A DNA stretch of 64,000 bases from Gymnorhina tibicen (Eukaryota > Chordata > Aves > Passeriformes > Artamidae): contig VXAZ01000446.1 in NCBI GenBank assembly GCA_013399875.1, positions 918,088 to 982,087 on the forward strand, written 5' to 3'. The first letter of the stretch is position 1. Each line of letters opens with the position of its first letter. The notes beneath the pieces are model-generated. The model was not told where the DNA came from and searched no databases. It saw only the letters and a program-made list of their open reading frames with translations. This document shows positions 13,883 through 25,998 of the stretch, in pieces. Position numbers and translations under genes: made by a program.

Positions 13883-13910
13883 AAGAACAGAACCAAGTGG
13901 TTCTGTTCTT
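13883..13910. repeat. Perfect inverted repeat, 12-bp arms, 4-nt loop
   Basis: AAGAACAGAACC is followed by the four bases AAGT and then GGTTCTGTTCTT, its exact reverse complement. As RNA it would fold into a short hairpin, too small for a canonical pre-miRNA. The outer bases also form AGAACA and TGTTCT, the two half-sites of a steroid (glucocorticoid/androgen) receptor element, but they are 14 bp apart rather than the usual 3. No transposon ends are evident around it. Function is unknown. Confidence 0.8.
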
Positions 13911-15735
13911 GAAAACTGTTGTTACATGCATGAAACCTGAATGGGAGTTGTGGGCACATTTAGCTTTTGATGCTCAATTTTGCCACTTCAGTAATTTCAA
14001 TTCAGGGTTGTTTTGAGTTCAATTTTTTTTTTTTCTGTGCACTGTGGAATATGAATCTCGTTCTACTCCGTTCACCACCCAATGACAAGATGTTAGAAAA
14101 TGGAAGTTAAGAAAGTATTGCTGTAGCCGTGCTTTCATTCTCTGGCACTCACTGTGCCTGAGGTATGTATTTCCAAAATTCCCTTCTGAAATGTCGTATC
14201 CAGACAGCAGGATCTTACAGCTGCAAGACAAGTGTGGTGGGTAACAATCTGTACTTGTAGGGATACCAGAACACCCTTTTAAGCAAAAATATCCACATAT
14301 TACATGTGTGGCCAAGCTGGTTTAGTTCTAAACGTTCCTGTGTGACGCACTTCCAAATTATTTAAAGAGTATAGTGACTGGTCCGGAGGTGCAGTGAGCT
14401 GCTTAAAGTACTTGCTGTAATTGTAGCTTTTGATCTGTATTTATTAATGTATTTTTTTATTTTTTAAATCTCATATCAGTGACTCTGGGTGAAGCATCAA
14501 CTATCTGAATTAAGAGCTTTTCACTAAAAATGATTGGCTTTTTTTTTTGTTGTTGGAAAACTTGGAAAAAAGAATTTCTACAGCAAAAGTGGAAAGAGCT
14601 TCTATGTTTCACTTCTGATTAAACATTTTATTCTTGCAATGTGCTTTTTAGTTATGTACCTTTTAGCTGCATCTTTATACAACCCCTGTGATAATAAACA
14701 ACTAAAATACTGCTAGAATTTTCCTACACACATTAAGAAGCATTCAAGGAAGATGAGCATTGCACTTGTATTGATAATCTATAGTCTGAACTCATCAGTG
14801 TTTCACATTTTTGTTTCTGACACCGTAACGACTGAGAATTTCATTAAAATCAATAGAGACTGAAATACAAGATCTGTGTTAAGAATAAAGCAGGTTTATC
14901 ACATGAGTGCAGTTCTTTCTTTCTCCAATACCTTTTGTTAACATTTTGCTCTTCTCAAATTAAGGAGGCACATTGGGAAAAAAAATCTCTTTCAGAAAGA
15001 TTTCTAAATGTTGTTCCTGTCCTTCCCTGAAATGCCTTTGAAATAGAAAGCATCTGTATGTCCTGTAATCAGGTGCTTAATGTGCTCAAAGAACTATCCA
15101 GAAAGCTGGAATGGTGAGATCATAACAGCAATAATGGCTAAAATACATGCAAGTTACTTAACTGCAACTTCTTGAAGCTTTTAATATTTTCCTTTTTTTT
15201 TGTGAAATCCTCAATAATATTTTCATCACAGTTTGAAGCAAAAAGGCTTGATTGGGGTGTAGGCTTTTTGAAATGCCCTGGGGAGAGAAACTTAGTGCTA
15301 CATTAGGCTGTCACTTATGGAATTGCAGCAGATCTTTCTTTTTTAAGGTTGCTCAGTGTTGTTTTCCACTTAAAGCTGAATCAGACCTTCAGTATAAATA
15401 CACAATCCCAGCAGTTTCCTACTTTTCCAGATCATTAAGACAAATCACGTGTGAGATGACAGATCTGTAGCCTTTGGGAATGAGGCTTAGGGGACGTTGT
15501 GCCTGGTCCGTACTGTCTGTTCTCCTCCTCTTCCCACAACCACTGAATTTGGCAGTTTCCAGCTGGATTTGAAAGGCAGACAGAAATTTTGTTCAGAAAA
15601 TGTGATTGACTCCAAGAACCATACACTAAAAGGTTCCTATCCTGGGCCCACAGGCTGTCAGGTTCCAGAATTCCACGGTCTGCTTCTTAGCAGCCCTGCT
15701 GTGTCCCACAAGTCCTGATGGGACTGGACATGGTA

Positions 15736-16000
15736 AAGGGACAAGATTAGATATTAGAAAGATTAGGTGTTAGTGGAATATTGGACATTGGGAAGAGATC
15801 CTTCCCTGTGAGGGGGGGTGAGGCCCTGGCACAGAGTGCCCAGAGAAGCTGTGGCTGCCCCATCCCTGGGAGCATCCAAGGCCAGGTTGGATGGGGCTCA
15901 GAGCAACCTGGAGTAGTGGAAGGTGTCCCTGCCCGTGGCAGTGGGTGGAACGAGATGAGTTTTAAGGTTCCTTCCAGCCCAAGTAATTTCGTGATTCTCA
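15736..16000 (+). mobile_element. CR1 LINE, 5'-truncated 3' end
   Basis: Plus-strand order is that of sense CR1. It runs from GAGGCCCTGGCACAGAG, GCCCAGAGAAGCTGTGGC, CCCATCCCTGGGAGCATCC and AGGCCAGGTTGGATGGGGCT to GTGGAAGGTGTCCCTGCCC, GGTTCCTTCCAGCCCAAG and a decayed tail (ATTTCGTGATTCTCAG). It is about 265 bp. A G7 run (GAGGGGGGGTGAGG) lies at the usual GTGAGGGTGGTGAGG position. Confidence 0.92.
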
Positions 16001-17230
16001 GTCAAGGACAAAAGGGATGAATTTACCTGTTTTCCTTGGTGTCGGATTGTCCCATTTTACTGCGATTTTTTCAACAAAAAAAGAAATGCTTGTAGTAACA
16101 AAAGAAAACTGGTAGCAGATTTTCATTAGAAATTACTCAGCCTGTTTTTAATTGGGTAGATTTTATGTCCACTTTGACCTTTTAAAAAGGATTTTCTATG
16201 GAAGGTTGTTTCAGACTTAGCTCCATATTTGGGATTATAGTTTAGAAATCCAGTACTTCAAAAATGTTCTTCAAAAATGGTAATGAAATGCTTATTATTA
16301 TGTGGAGAAGTATGAAAGACACAAGTAATTGAGGTGTTTCTGGTCAGTAGGGTTTGTTGTGGACCTCGTGCATTTATATTTTGGCTGTATGTAGAAAGAG
16401 AGTCAGAACATATTTGTGGGTTCAACTTTCTTCATGTTTATTAAGTTGTTTAATGGAATGTTATCAAAAAACAAAATCTTGAACCACTAAGAAAATCACA
16501 CAACAAGATTTATATTTAAGATGCATGATATAATTTATTTGCACAAAAAAAAAATTGCTTTTCAACTTGCTGGAACTCTTGGTCTTAAGCAAACTGATGA
16601 TTTTAAGATACAGCCTTACAGAAATAAGCTCTTCTTAAAACCAAATAATTAGGCCATCTTGGTGTACATCAATTGTGGGCTCCATTAGGTGTCACTTTTT
16701 TGTAGGGAAGGCTACATAAATCAGGAGTGTCTTCCCTGGAAGAAATTAAGCCATGAAGTTTTATTGCTTTTTTATTACTGAGCGTATCACGGTATGATAT
16801 TGTTTAATGAAATGTGACAGGCTTTGCTGGAAGAAATATAGTGAATACAACAGCTTTTTTGCATTTAACAAGATCAGGTGCCAATGTTTTATTTTCAGGA
16901 TACAAAATGATTGTTTAGTTTGGATACAGATATAGAAATCCATCAAAATGTATACATGTATACTTTTGCAGCCATCTGGTAACTTTGTCATGATTTCTTT
17001 GAAAGATCTTCAGAATGAGTTTCCAAATTTTTTTTAAGAGAAAAAATTCCGAATTAAAAAGATCCATTTTAAAGTTTGTATATACATTGGGAATAAAATG
17101 GATTTTATTTTACTGTGTCCACCCACCCTCCTCAGGAAAGTATTTCTGGTGTCGTAGACCCCAAAACGTTGCCAAAAGGCTTTTCCATTTCTCAAACTTG
17201 AAAAATCTTTATTAAAGATGCATTACTTAA

Positions 17231-17296
17231 TACACACACACACACACACACATAGAGATATATAGATACAGATATAGATAGATATATATATATATA
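17231..17296. repeat. Compound microsatellite (AC)n-(GATA)n-(TA)n
   Basis: Ten or eleven AC units are followed directly by a GATA/GATATA-rich segment and then an uninterrupted AT run. The compound structure suggests repeated slippage, and the locus is probably polymorphic in length. Confidence 0.95.
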
Positions 17297-17333
17297 GTGT
17301 TTAGTCATTTATTTTTAACAACCTTAATTAATT

Positions 17334-17376
17334 TGGTGGGGTTTTGTTGTTTTGGATTTTGTTTTGTTTTTTAATT
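17334..17376. repeat. T/G-rich low-complexity tract
   Basis: GGTGGGGTTTTGTTGTTTTGG followed by further GTTTT units; the plus strand is nearly pure T and G for about 40 bases. It sits 40 bp downstream of the compound microsatellite. Confidence 0.7.
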
Positions 17377-20300
17377 TGAGTAATATTCTCTGTTCATCCA
17401 ATATTTTTGCCAACCCCTTGTCCAAAACTGATCACTGGAGTAAATTGCTTGGTCATTTTTTACCTGCAGATGCTCATACTGGTGCATATTTCAAACTGAG
17501 CAGTTGAACAATATTGTGCAGTATCAAGGGGATCTTGTGGGTCCTTTCATTTTAGGAACACATTGAGCCAAATGGAATAGCCATAGTGCTGTAACTGTCC
17601 TGCAGCAAATATTCCAGTCATTCTACATGGCTGGAATGGGATTTAAAATACAAAATTCCTGTACTTAGTGTTTTAGCACTTACATCTCAGTCAGTGCTTT
17701 TGACTGAAATGAACTTTCTGCTGAGAGACCCATGTTATGGTGGTTCAAGAGAAAATGTCACTTGTTAGCTATTTATATCTGCAAAATACAAGTGGTTGGG
17801 AATTTCCTGGTGCATTTAGTAATTCTCTGTGTCTGGGCCAGGCTGTGTTCCCTAATGAAAACTTCTGCTATTAATACCTGTGTGGAATGTTTTTAAGAAC
17901 TCTAAGTGCATGCAGCTGCTCACTGTAATGTAAACTTAAATTAATAACTTGCATTATTTTAATTGGCAGGTTCTGAAATGAGGAATTACTAAATTAGCAG
18001 TGGTTATTTAATTAAAGAATAAGAAAGAAATTGCCAGTGTGCTTACGGCAGGAGTAGGATCTCTTTAAAAGGGTAGCATAAAGAAAATCTTTCACCCTTT
18101 TTCTTTTTCAGTCTTGTTCTCTGTCTACTCGAGATCATAAACTTTAATGCCATTTTCACCTGCTACAAAATACAGATCTTTCTTTGGATAGGAAAAGCAA
18201 AGGGGGAAACAAACCCAGCCCAAAAGGCTCAGTGATGAGAACAATATTCTTTCAGGTTCAATTATATAGCTGTGCCTTCAGAGCTGAGCAGACTTTCTCA
18301 GAATCACTGGGAAGCCGTTTCATCCTCTGGCCTTTTTCCAGGCTGTGTTCCGACAGGCGCTGTCACCTTTCCCGTGATCCGCTTAGGGCATGTCAGGGAA
18401 GAGATGTTTTCATTAAGTACCTCTGATCACTGAGACTCATTTTTATCGATGGTTTATGGTGCTACTTTGTGGTTCACTGATTAAATCCTCTCACCCCCTC
18501 AAGTACAGAGGATATTTAAGTAATTGGGTATTATTTCCTCGCCTGTTTCTGAGTATCCTGCCTAATGGGAATACAGTTGCTCATGTATGTCTGATGTTAG
18601 TGATTGTGTCAGTGATTTAAAAATAGGATCCCTTCCTGCTTTTAATTTTGTATCTGTTCTTTGTCTTCTGTATAGTAAGAATGAAAAATATACAGTATTT
18701 TAGGCTTTGTTATATCATTTTGTATGGCTTCAGTGGTGGTGCTTCTCAGCAGTCCATCGGTTTGCAAAGTAATCAATGTGCGCAATATAAATATAACTGT
18801 TGGTGCTTTACAACTGAGCCTCTCAAACACTGTTCTGTTTCAATAACTCTCTGCAGGGAATAATTGTCACAGAGGGGTCTCATTTCCCAGTACAACTTAG
18901 AAAATAAGTGAGGTGTTAGGCTGGAAAGACTCCAGGCAAGGAGAGATTGTCATTGTTGGCTGTGTTCATCTATTGTATGTACAAGGTTGCAGGCAGCTGC
19001 CTTGATCACTCCTCAGTCGTTTTGTTGTGATTTTGTTGTGCTTTTTTAGAGCCTGAATGGTCTTAGTGATTTGAGATTTCCTTTACACTTAACACAGAAT
19101 GCTGAAAGGAGTCGATAAAGTAACTTTTAGATGGCAGAACCAGAAGAATTTTGTGTGAATTGCCACAGGACTTTGCACTTTTTATTGCATTACTTGCTTC
19201 ATTTGCTCTTCTCCTTTGTGTAATGCCTAATGTCTGCTGGGTAGGAAAGAATGCAGAACAGGAAACTTCTTCCATTCCATCTTGTCTTAATACTTTACCT
19301 TTCTTCATTTGTAGTTTTACAGCAGCATGTTTGTTGAGAATTAGGAGGTAAGAGTTAAGAAAGACTGCTTTGCTTTAATACAAAGTATTTGCTACAGCTC
19401 AAATCAGGATCTCTGAAACATGACTGCTTTTCTTTTTGGAATTTGGAGAAGCTGTTCTGAGAGGCACGTGGTCCCTCAAAAAGGTGGTTGGGTTTTTTTC
19501 TGTTCTGCATAAAGGTCTAAGGTTTCTGCTGCATTAATCGAGGCATAGTGTTCAAAAAAACTATCTTAATCTACATCTCGTCATCACTGTCTTGAAGTGG
19601 CAAGGTCCATGCTTAAGTTTCTATTTAATTCCAAATTCCTGCTTTTTTTAAAAAGAGTCACGAGCCACTAAATTGCTCTTATGAGAAACACTGATTTGAC
19701 TTTTCCTTGAAGTCCAAGTGTGATTTGTACATCTGTGGCTGGTGAGATTGAGTCCTACATGGTTCTGTGTAATTAAACTGTGTATTATGATCCAAATCCT
19801 GGTCAGTGTCCAGTATTGAATATTCCGTGCCTCCAAGTAGCTGATGTGTGTTGGTGTGTGGCCATGTGAAGCTTTGCAATACAGTTGCATAAAAATAATT
19901 TTGATTTTAAGCTGTTCAATTTACCTACTTGCAGATAAAACTAATCATCCTGCCTTCTATCTGGCTGTCATCTTTTTCTCTCAGGGGAGAGTGGTTGGGG
20001 TTTAGGTGTTTTGGCTTTGGGTTTTTGTGGTACTCAGATTTCTGTTCTTTTTTAGTTTGTGAAATAATATTATGATGATGATACTTGCCCAAAGCATTCT
20101 TAATTGCAACTGGAATACAATGCCTTTTGCTTTCCCTAGCATGTGGCTGTTTAATAAAAGCAGCTCTCTCCAGACAGAGTTACAAATCCTGTTTATTTCT
20201 GAGATATAATATAGATCTCTTTACAGAACACGTGAGCAAACAGAACAGAGAGGCTGAACTGTTCTCTGCACGAATGGGAGACTGTGCAGAGCTCTTGCTT

Positions 20301-21857
20301 CATTTGCTAATGAAAGTTTGAAGGCATTTACCTGTCAGGAAAGAAAGACTCATACCAAGGAGTTTTCTACCGAGCCAGGATTGTTGTCTTTGTAGTCCAA
20401 ATACATTTATTTTTAATGCAGACTGCAGTATGTCTAGGGAGAAGTACATCACTCGCAGGAGAGGTTTAAAAATAGGATTGTCAACTTTCTAATGTGTCCT
20501 TACTCTTGAGCTTTCAACATCTGACCTAAGTATGCTGTGAATCAAACAAAAATCAAATTATAGCAGCATACCTATTGTCTCCCGCCCTGATGTACTGCAA
20601 GGAAACAAAGTAGGGGAGAAATAAAATCTCTTTTTATTGCAGGAAAGTCAGCACTTGAAGGACAGTGCTTCTAGTTGAATGCAAGGAGTGGAGATTGGAG
20701 GAATATTTCTGTAGACAAATTCAATATGTTGAGACATTTAAGTGTAATGAAATTTGAGATAAAGTTCTGTGATTTTTATTGATGAAATACTTAGCTTGCT
20801 ACAGCAATGCAATATTACCATGAGATGTTTGCACTGCTATATAAAACATTCTGAATGTTTGAAAGTATGATTTATAGAAAAAAAGTGTTTTGTTTGACAG
20901 ACTGGCTTTTTTAATATGCAGTGAAAGCATATTACAAATTAGGCTTTCAACTTCTTTATTAGTTACTGCACTGGAACTGTTTTGACAAAGTTATCATCTA
21001 GATTTTCATGAAAATTAGAGCTACTTGTTTAATTCCTTATGCTTCATAGTGACTATCGAAATATTCTATGTGAACTGCAGAACTTGATGTCCCCAAGGGA
21101 AACTTGTAAGAGCATTTAATAGTGAAGCAAGAGATTTCATTGAATGCTTTGCAGTTCAGAAACTGATGGAGGACTTCGTTTTGATCCAGATGGTGGTAAT
21201 AGGTACAGCAAAATCTCCAGATGCTTTATTTCTTAAAGATGATTGACAAATAGAGTTTTTTAAAGTTTTGGCTTGGTTTCCAACCCATGGATCTGGAGAA
21301 AGGGCAGAAAATCTTAAATTACTTTGAAGAGCCATTTTAAGTGACTGGGGTTTAGATAGAGATTGCATTAATAGGGATGGGTACTGGTTTTATTTGTGTA
21401 AGTTCATGTATTATTTGCTTCATTGCGAAGGTGCAAAAGAAAGAGATTTCTATCATTAGGGTTTTTAACATGGAGGAGGGTGAAATGGCAGCTCTGAGGG
21501 TCAGCAGGCATTTAAAACCTTTCCGTTTGGTTCTTGGCTATGTTGAAATACAGGCTCTGACAGTGCTCAGGGTTACTGTGTGAACTCTTTTTGCTAATTA
21601 ACTGATGTTTCCAAGTTGTGGAAGTTTCTAGGCTATAACTGATGATAAATACCATTGTTCTGAAGCTAAATACATATCTAAGATTTATCAATACGAGCCC
21701 TAAATACTCTAATTTCACAAGCACTGCAGAAGAAACTTTGACCAAATTTACCTTATTGCACTGAAGATCAGCAATAGGTTATGAAATGAGTTGTGGCAGA
21801 AACTGTTAAAAAAGGCAGCTGAATTGAATTACAGACAGGCTTGGGAACTGGGCTGCA

Positions 21858-22073
21858 AATGGAAATACAAGTTAATCCGTTGAAATACCAGAAAAAACCG
21901 TCTCATGCTGAGGTGGTGGCCAGAGAGGCTGCAGAGTTCCCATGGACTTTGGAGATACTCAGTATGTGACTGAAAATGCCCTGAGCATCCTGTTCTGGAT
22001 GACCCTGCCGTGAGCAGAGGCTTGGGCTGGATGGTCCCCAAGGTCCCCTTCCAACCTCAGTTATGATTGTCAG
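21858..22073 (+). mobile_element. CR1 LINE 3' end, second tail type
   Basis: In sense orientation the order is GGCCAGAGAGGCTGCAGAGT, TTGGAGATACTCA, CCTGAGCATCCTGTTCTGGA, GGCTTGGGCTGGATGGTCCC, GGTCCCCTTCCAACCTCAG and a weak octamer tail. This 3' end differs from the GGACACCTTCCACTA type at 11454 and 15736 and matches the avian CR1 group whose 3' end reads 'ctggatgatct..gaggtcccttccaacct'. The 5' limit is approximate. Confidence 0.85.
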
Positions 22074-23079
22074 TTATTCAGTCATTCTGAGAACAACAGA
22101 TCCCCCTGAACTTGACCATAGAAATAAAAAACTACTATTCATCAGTCCAAGAAGCCTCCTACAAGATCTTTATTCAGATTTGAAAGTGAGCTTGAGGCTG
22201 TATTTGAAAGCTACATGAGTCAGTTCAGGCCTTTGATAGTTTTCCATCAAAATACATTAATGCATCAGAGTACATTAATATATTAATAAAGATGTTGTTA
22301 ATTCTCGTATCCTGTAATTGATACTGACTGCGAGTCTTAAACACACTAATTTGACACTATGTTTTTTCTGGAACATGCTTGTGTTTTAAATCCTCAAACC
22401 AAGCGGAAAATCTAATTAATACACAGAAAGTGTGCGAGCTTAACGAACTTGGTAATCTTCCTGAGTTCTCACAGTTAGGATATAAATAAAACTAAGAAAT
22501 CTTTCCATGTCAGGAAACAAGATTCACAAAATACTTTAAGGGGAAGCATTCACCCTAAAATACCCAAACTGCAGTTCTCTGTGGAACAGCTGAAAATGAG
22601 GGAGGAAATTTTATTTTTTTGCATCGTAAGTACTGTGCAGATGAAGTAATTAAGGTGTCTACAATAACAGCTTTATTTTAAGTTAAATAGAAATTATCCT
22701 GCAAGTGGAATTTAATGAACAAATATTTTATTAGGATTCAGTCTCTGATTCTTTCCCTTGGTTACGATGAAAAAGGCAAACCTTTGGCAATTTTTAAATT
22801 TGTCGCTATGATTTAGTATGGAGAAAAATGGATATTTAACTTAGGCAGGATGAGGGGGCATCTGGTTAGCTCTGCATTTTGGATACAAAGTACTATATGA
22901 AATATTCCATCTCACATTTAATGATAGGTTATTATAATGAAAAATAAGTTTGTCAGCTAACTGGCTGCACAAGGGAGCTCCCAGGGGATAGTTTTGCTTC
23001 CGATACAGAAAAATTAGGTATTCTGCAGTTCAGGTTTGAGTCCCACAGAATTAATCCCTCATGACTAAAACAGGTTTTG

Positions 23080-23520
23080 AGAAAGATTGCTGAACTCTGG
23101 AGGTCTCGCTGCCGAGGCAAGAACTATTCTGTTCATGACACTTTCAGCAAGTTCAGGCATGGATGAACAGATCGTCTTTTACAGCTCTTACCAAGCAAGG
23201 AAAATCAATTAGGAGTTTAAATGGATCCAAAGAACTGCTTAATATTTCCGTGAAGGCATGTTTTCTCTAACTGGGAATGAGGTATCCAGCCATTCGTTGC
23301 TGAATGGGAAATGCTCATTTCCTGTCAAGCTACCACAGTTTGAGAAACATTTCACTTGAGTTATGTGTAATCATTATTATTTTTAGCTTTGGGAGGACGA
23401 GATGACTGAGTTCAGAATTTTGTGCTGATCGGATTATCACGTCATCCATAAATTCTGTGATAGATCCACTTCTGCCTTCCAAAATATTCCAGTTCTGTTT
23501 CAGCAGGCAAATCCACATAC
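23080..23520. promoter_or_regulatory. Candidate conserved noncoding element (unproven)
   Basis: A repeat-free block with retained CpGs (GAGGTCTCGCTGCCGAGG, GATCGTCTTTTAC, GAGGACGAGATGAC, GCTGATCGGATTATCACGTC). It includes ATCACGTCATCC, similar to a CRE/ATF site. Composition is unlike the surrounding CpG-poor DNA. The claim of conservation is inference; I could not align it. Confidence 0.2.
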
Positions 23521-24419
23521 TGATGTGTTGAACCTAACTTCTCTCAGCCAGGCTGGAGTCAGGTTTTCATGATGTTCTCGTGCGTCAGGACTTCATATTT
23601 CATCGGAAGTATGAGGCAAGGAGGTGAAAGCCAGCCATGCAAAACTGCAGCCTCAGCCAGGAGCTATTTGAGCTGTTGAATGTCTAACTCTGGTAGAGCT
23701 AGGATTAAATAAGGCTCTCAAGATGCATCAGTTCTGCTTGACCAGCCTGTGCAGGTCTATTATCTCAGCGGTGTGCTTGATGAGAGAGTTCTTCTGGGTG
23801 CCTGCCTTGTGTTGATAAAGTGTCTGGAGGATTTGTGGAAGTTTGGTACAAGTCTCTGATCCCCACAAAATTAATGTGATGCTGGTATCTAAACACTAGG
23901 AATTCACTCTCCTTTTACAGTGAAAGGAACTACAAAAGGTTTGCAAGTGAGTGCTAAATTTCTTGATTTGTTGGCTCCTTCTTTTATTAAAAAAAAAGGG
24001 GGATTTACAGGCTAAATAAAATTTGAGGAGTTTTCTGTGGAAATACAATCTCATTAACTGTGTGTCATGTAATGCTTAAATATTGTCTAAAGAATTACTT
24101 AGGTATACTCTTGTAAAAGAGTAAGCTCTCTGTATTGCTCAGCAATTGCCGGAGGCTTGGCTTACAAAAGGAATAAATTTCTCTATATTCAGTGATAACA
24201 GATAAAATGAACTTGGATTCTGTATCAGTTGTGTATTTTTTTTTATTTAGAAAATTTTCAGGAATGCTATGTAGTTACTTCCGTGTCTACTAGTTAAGCT
24301 TTTTTAGGACATGATGCTGGTGAACCTTCACAATTCTGTGTTCGTACTCCCATTGCCTAAATCTTACGGCTTCAATCAAACATGCCAACAATATCCAGGC
24401 CTACTTTGCTAGTGGGAAA

Positions 24420-24530
24420 GTTTTATATTTGTATAGCTCTGTTCCCCAAAGAACTTAGCATGCTTTACAGGACACCAGATCTGCAGTTCTACTGCAGAAA
24501 ACACCATTTACAAAAGATACACTGAGCCTT
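24420..24530. repeat. Possible ancient amniote repeat fragment
   Basis: GTATAGCTCTGTTCCCCAAA followed by GAACTTAGCATGCTTTACAG resembles the widespread amniote element that reads roughly 'tatatagcgcctttcatccaaaggatctcaaagcgctttaca'. Only about 45 bp match well; the rest is too decayed to align by eye. Low to moderate confidence. Confidence 0.4.
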
Positions 24531-25574
24531 GAAGTTCACAACCTCAAGGAAATTCCAGCTCTCTCCTTTGTGAAAAGAAGCTGCTTCAAAGCCCCACGTT
24601 TTCCCGTGTTGCTTTTCCCACAACTGCTGTTATCTCGAGAGATTAATGTTGGAGAGAAGCCTGAGCTCCAGTCCTTGTTCTTTTTGGTAATTGGATGCTG
24701 AGTTCTGTGGATGAGCTATCTGATCTCACCTGCCCAGAGTGCACAGAGAACATATTATTCAGCAAGGAGAGAAAGAGCAGTGGCTCTCACTGAATGTTTC
24801 ACTTAGGGGTTTCAGGCATTCAGGACTGCAGCCTTACTGTGGAATGGTAATCACATTCAAAATGCTGTTTTATGGTGAGGAACAGTAGAGGGAGAGAAAG
24901 CAGCAAAACCAAAAGAAAAAGCAGAAAGAGTGAGGGAAAACCTCCCCAAACTGTTGAGGTCATGAACAGATCATTCAGATCTTTGTCTGTAGAGAGTGAA
25001 CAGATGCTTCAGTAGATAGCAGGAACTCTTATAATAAAACCTGCATGTTTATAGCAGTCCCTGGAAAGTGTCTGTTGCAAAGATATGTGAGTTAGCTCGT
25101 GTTCTGTTTGTAATTTTATCCAACCTTACACTTGTTTAATAGCAGAGTGTGCTGTGGGTTCAGGAATGCAGAAGAGGTGTTCATGTTGGGCTCTGTATCA
25201 GCACAGGCTCCGTATCGCCACACAGTTTGGTACTTCTGTCGCATCTGAGCAATTAATTTCCTTCAAAAAGCAGGGGTTTGTCTTTTCAATTTTAAGTAAA
25301 ATTAATTTGTAAAACCTTTCACGCCTATTATTCGTTAGTCTTTCAGATTTCAGGTTTAATCATGAGAGATAGCCATGACTGTTTTTGCAGTGTTGTTGTC
25401 TCGCTTTAATAATTTAATCCACATAACACTGTAAGCATTCAGATCTCCTTCATTTGATTTATCTAGCTAAATAAGTCAGTCTCCTTTTGTGACTTCAGCT
25501 ATCCATTGCGTAGTGCATTTTACCATTTTGTTCCTTTCTGCCCTGTTCCATGTGGGTTCCTCCTTCTCAGATTT

Positions 25575-25705
25575 ATTTAACTGGTATTTTATATACATTT
25601 AAAGATATTTTAGTGCTATATAAGTGATAGTTTCCCTTCTCATCTGATCCAATTCCAGGCTTTATTTTCACAGATGGGAAGAGGCAATTTAGTAGCTCTC
25701 TGCTG
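25575..25705. repeat. Weak ancient repeat similarity
   Basis: TTTAGTGCTATATAAGTGATAG, then about 40 bp later TTTTCACAGATGGGAAGAGG, recall two blocks of old amniote repeats ('gctatataagtg' and 'ttttacagatggggaa'). The similarity is short and may be chance. Confidence 0.2.
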
Positions 25706-25799
25706 GTGACAGAGGAGGGTCCTACTTGTCTCCCTCTGTTTACCTTCCATTGATCCTGTTTTTGTGGGGCTGTTCAACGGGCTAACCCAGGACAAGGGA

Positions 25800-25998
25800 T
25801 AAACACATAAGGAGACTGTTTTTTAATTGTGAGGGTGACCAGTGTTTGGTTGCCCGCAGAGACTGTGTAATCTCCATCCTCAGGGATTTTGCAAAAGCCT
25901 TCTGGAGATGGTCCTGGGCAGCTGGCCCTGCTTGAGCAGGGGCGGTGGTGACCTCCAGTAGTTCCTGTCCAGCCTCCTGTGGTCTGTGATTCTGTGGC
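25800..25998 (+). mobile_element. CR1 LINE 3' end, second tail type
   Basis: Sense order is AATTGTGAGGGTGACCAGTG, TTGCCCGCAGAGACTGTGTA, ATCTCCATCCTCAGGGATTT, GATGGTCCTGGGCAGCTGGC, TTGAGCAGGGG, TTCCTGTCCAGCCTCCTGTG and the tail TCTGTGATTCTGTGGCA. About 200 bp. The 72-codon minus-strand frame at 25782-26000 lies antisense to it and is not a gene. Sequence to the left of 25800 may be a further decayed part. Confidence 0.85.

Larger units (their letters stand above)
11798..15735. other. Unique noncoding DNA between CR1 copies
   Basis: No exon or RNA gene is recognisable. Contents noted separately are a TAA trinucleotide run at 13787-13806 and a perfect short inverted repeat at 13883-13910. T runs occur near 14022 and 14541. 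Everything else appears to be single-copy, AT-rich sequence. Confidence 0.55.
16001..21857. other. Unique noncoding DNA with a compound microsatellite
   Basis: No gene is supported over nearly 6 kb. The stretch holds the microsatellite at 17231-17296 and a T/G-rich tract at 17334-17376. A small region near 18230-18560 has several CpGs (CCGTTTCATC, TCCGACAGGCGC, CCCGTGATCCGC) without being a repeat I recognise. The 80-codon frame through it shows no domain. The rest is AT-rich and featureless. Confidence 0.5.
22074..25799. other. Unique noncoding DNA, candidate enhancer block and one ancient-repeat scrap
   Basis: No gene is recognisable. About 22590-22830 and 23080-23520 are repeat-free and look unusually ordered, with isolated CpGs; the second is listed separately. 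At 24420-24530 there is an old amniote-type repeat scrap. The remainder is plain AT-rich sequence. Confidence 0.45.
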
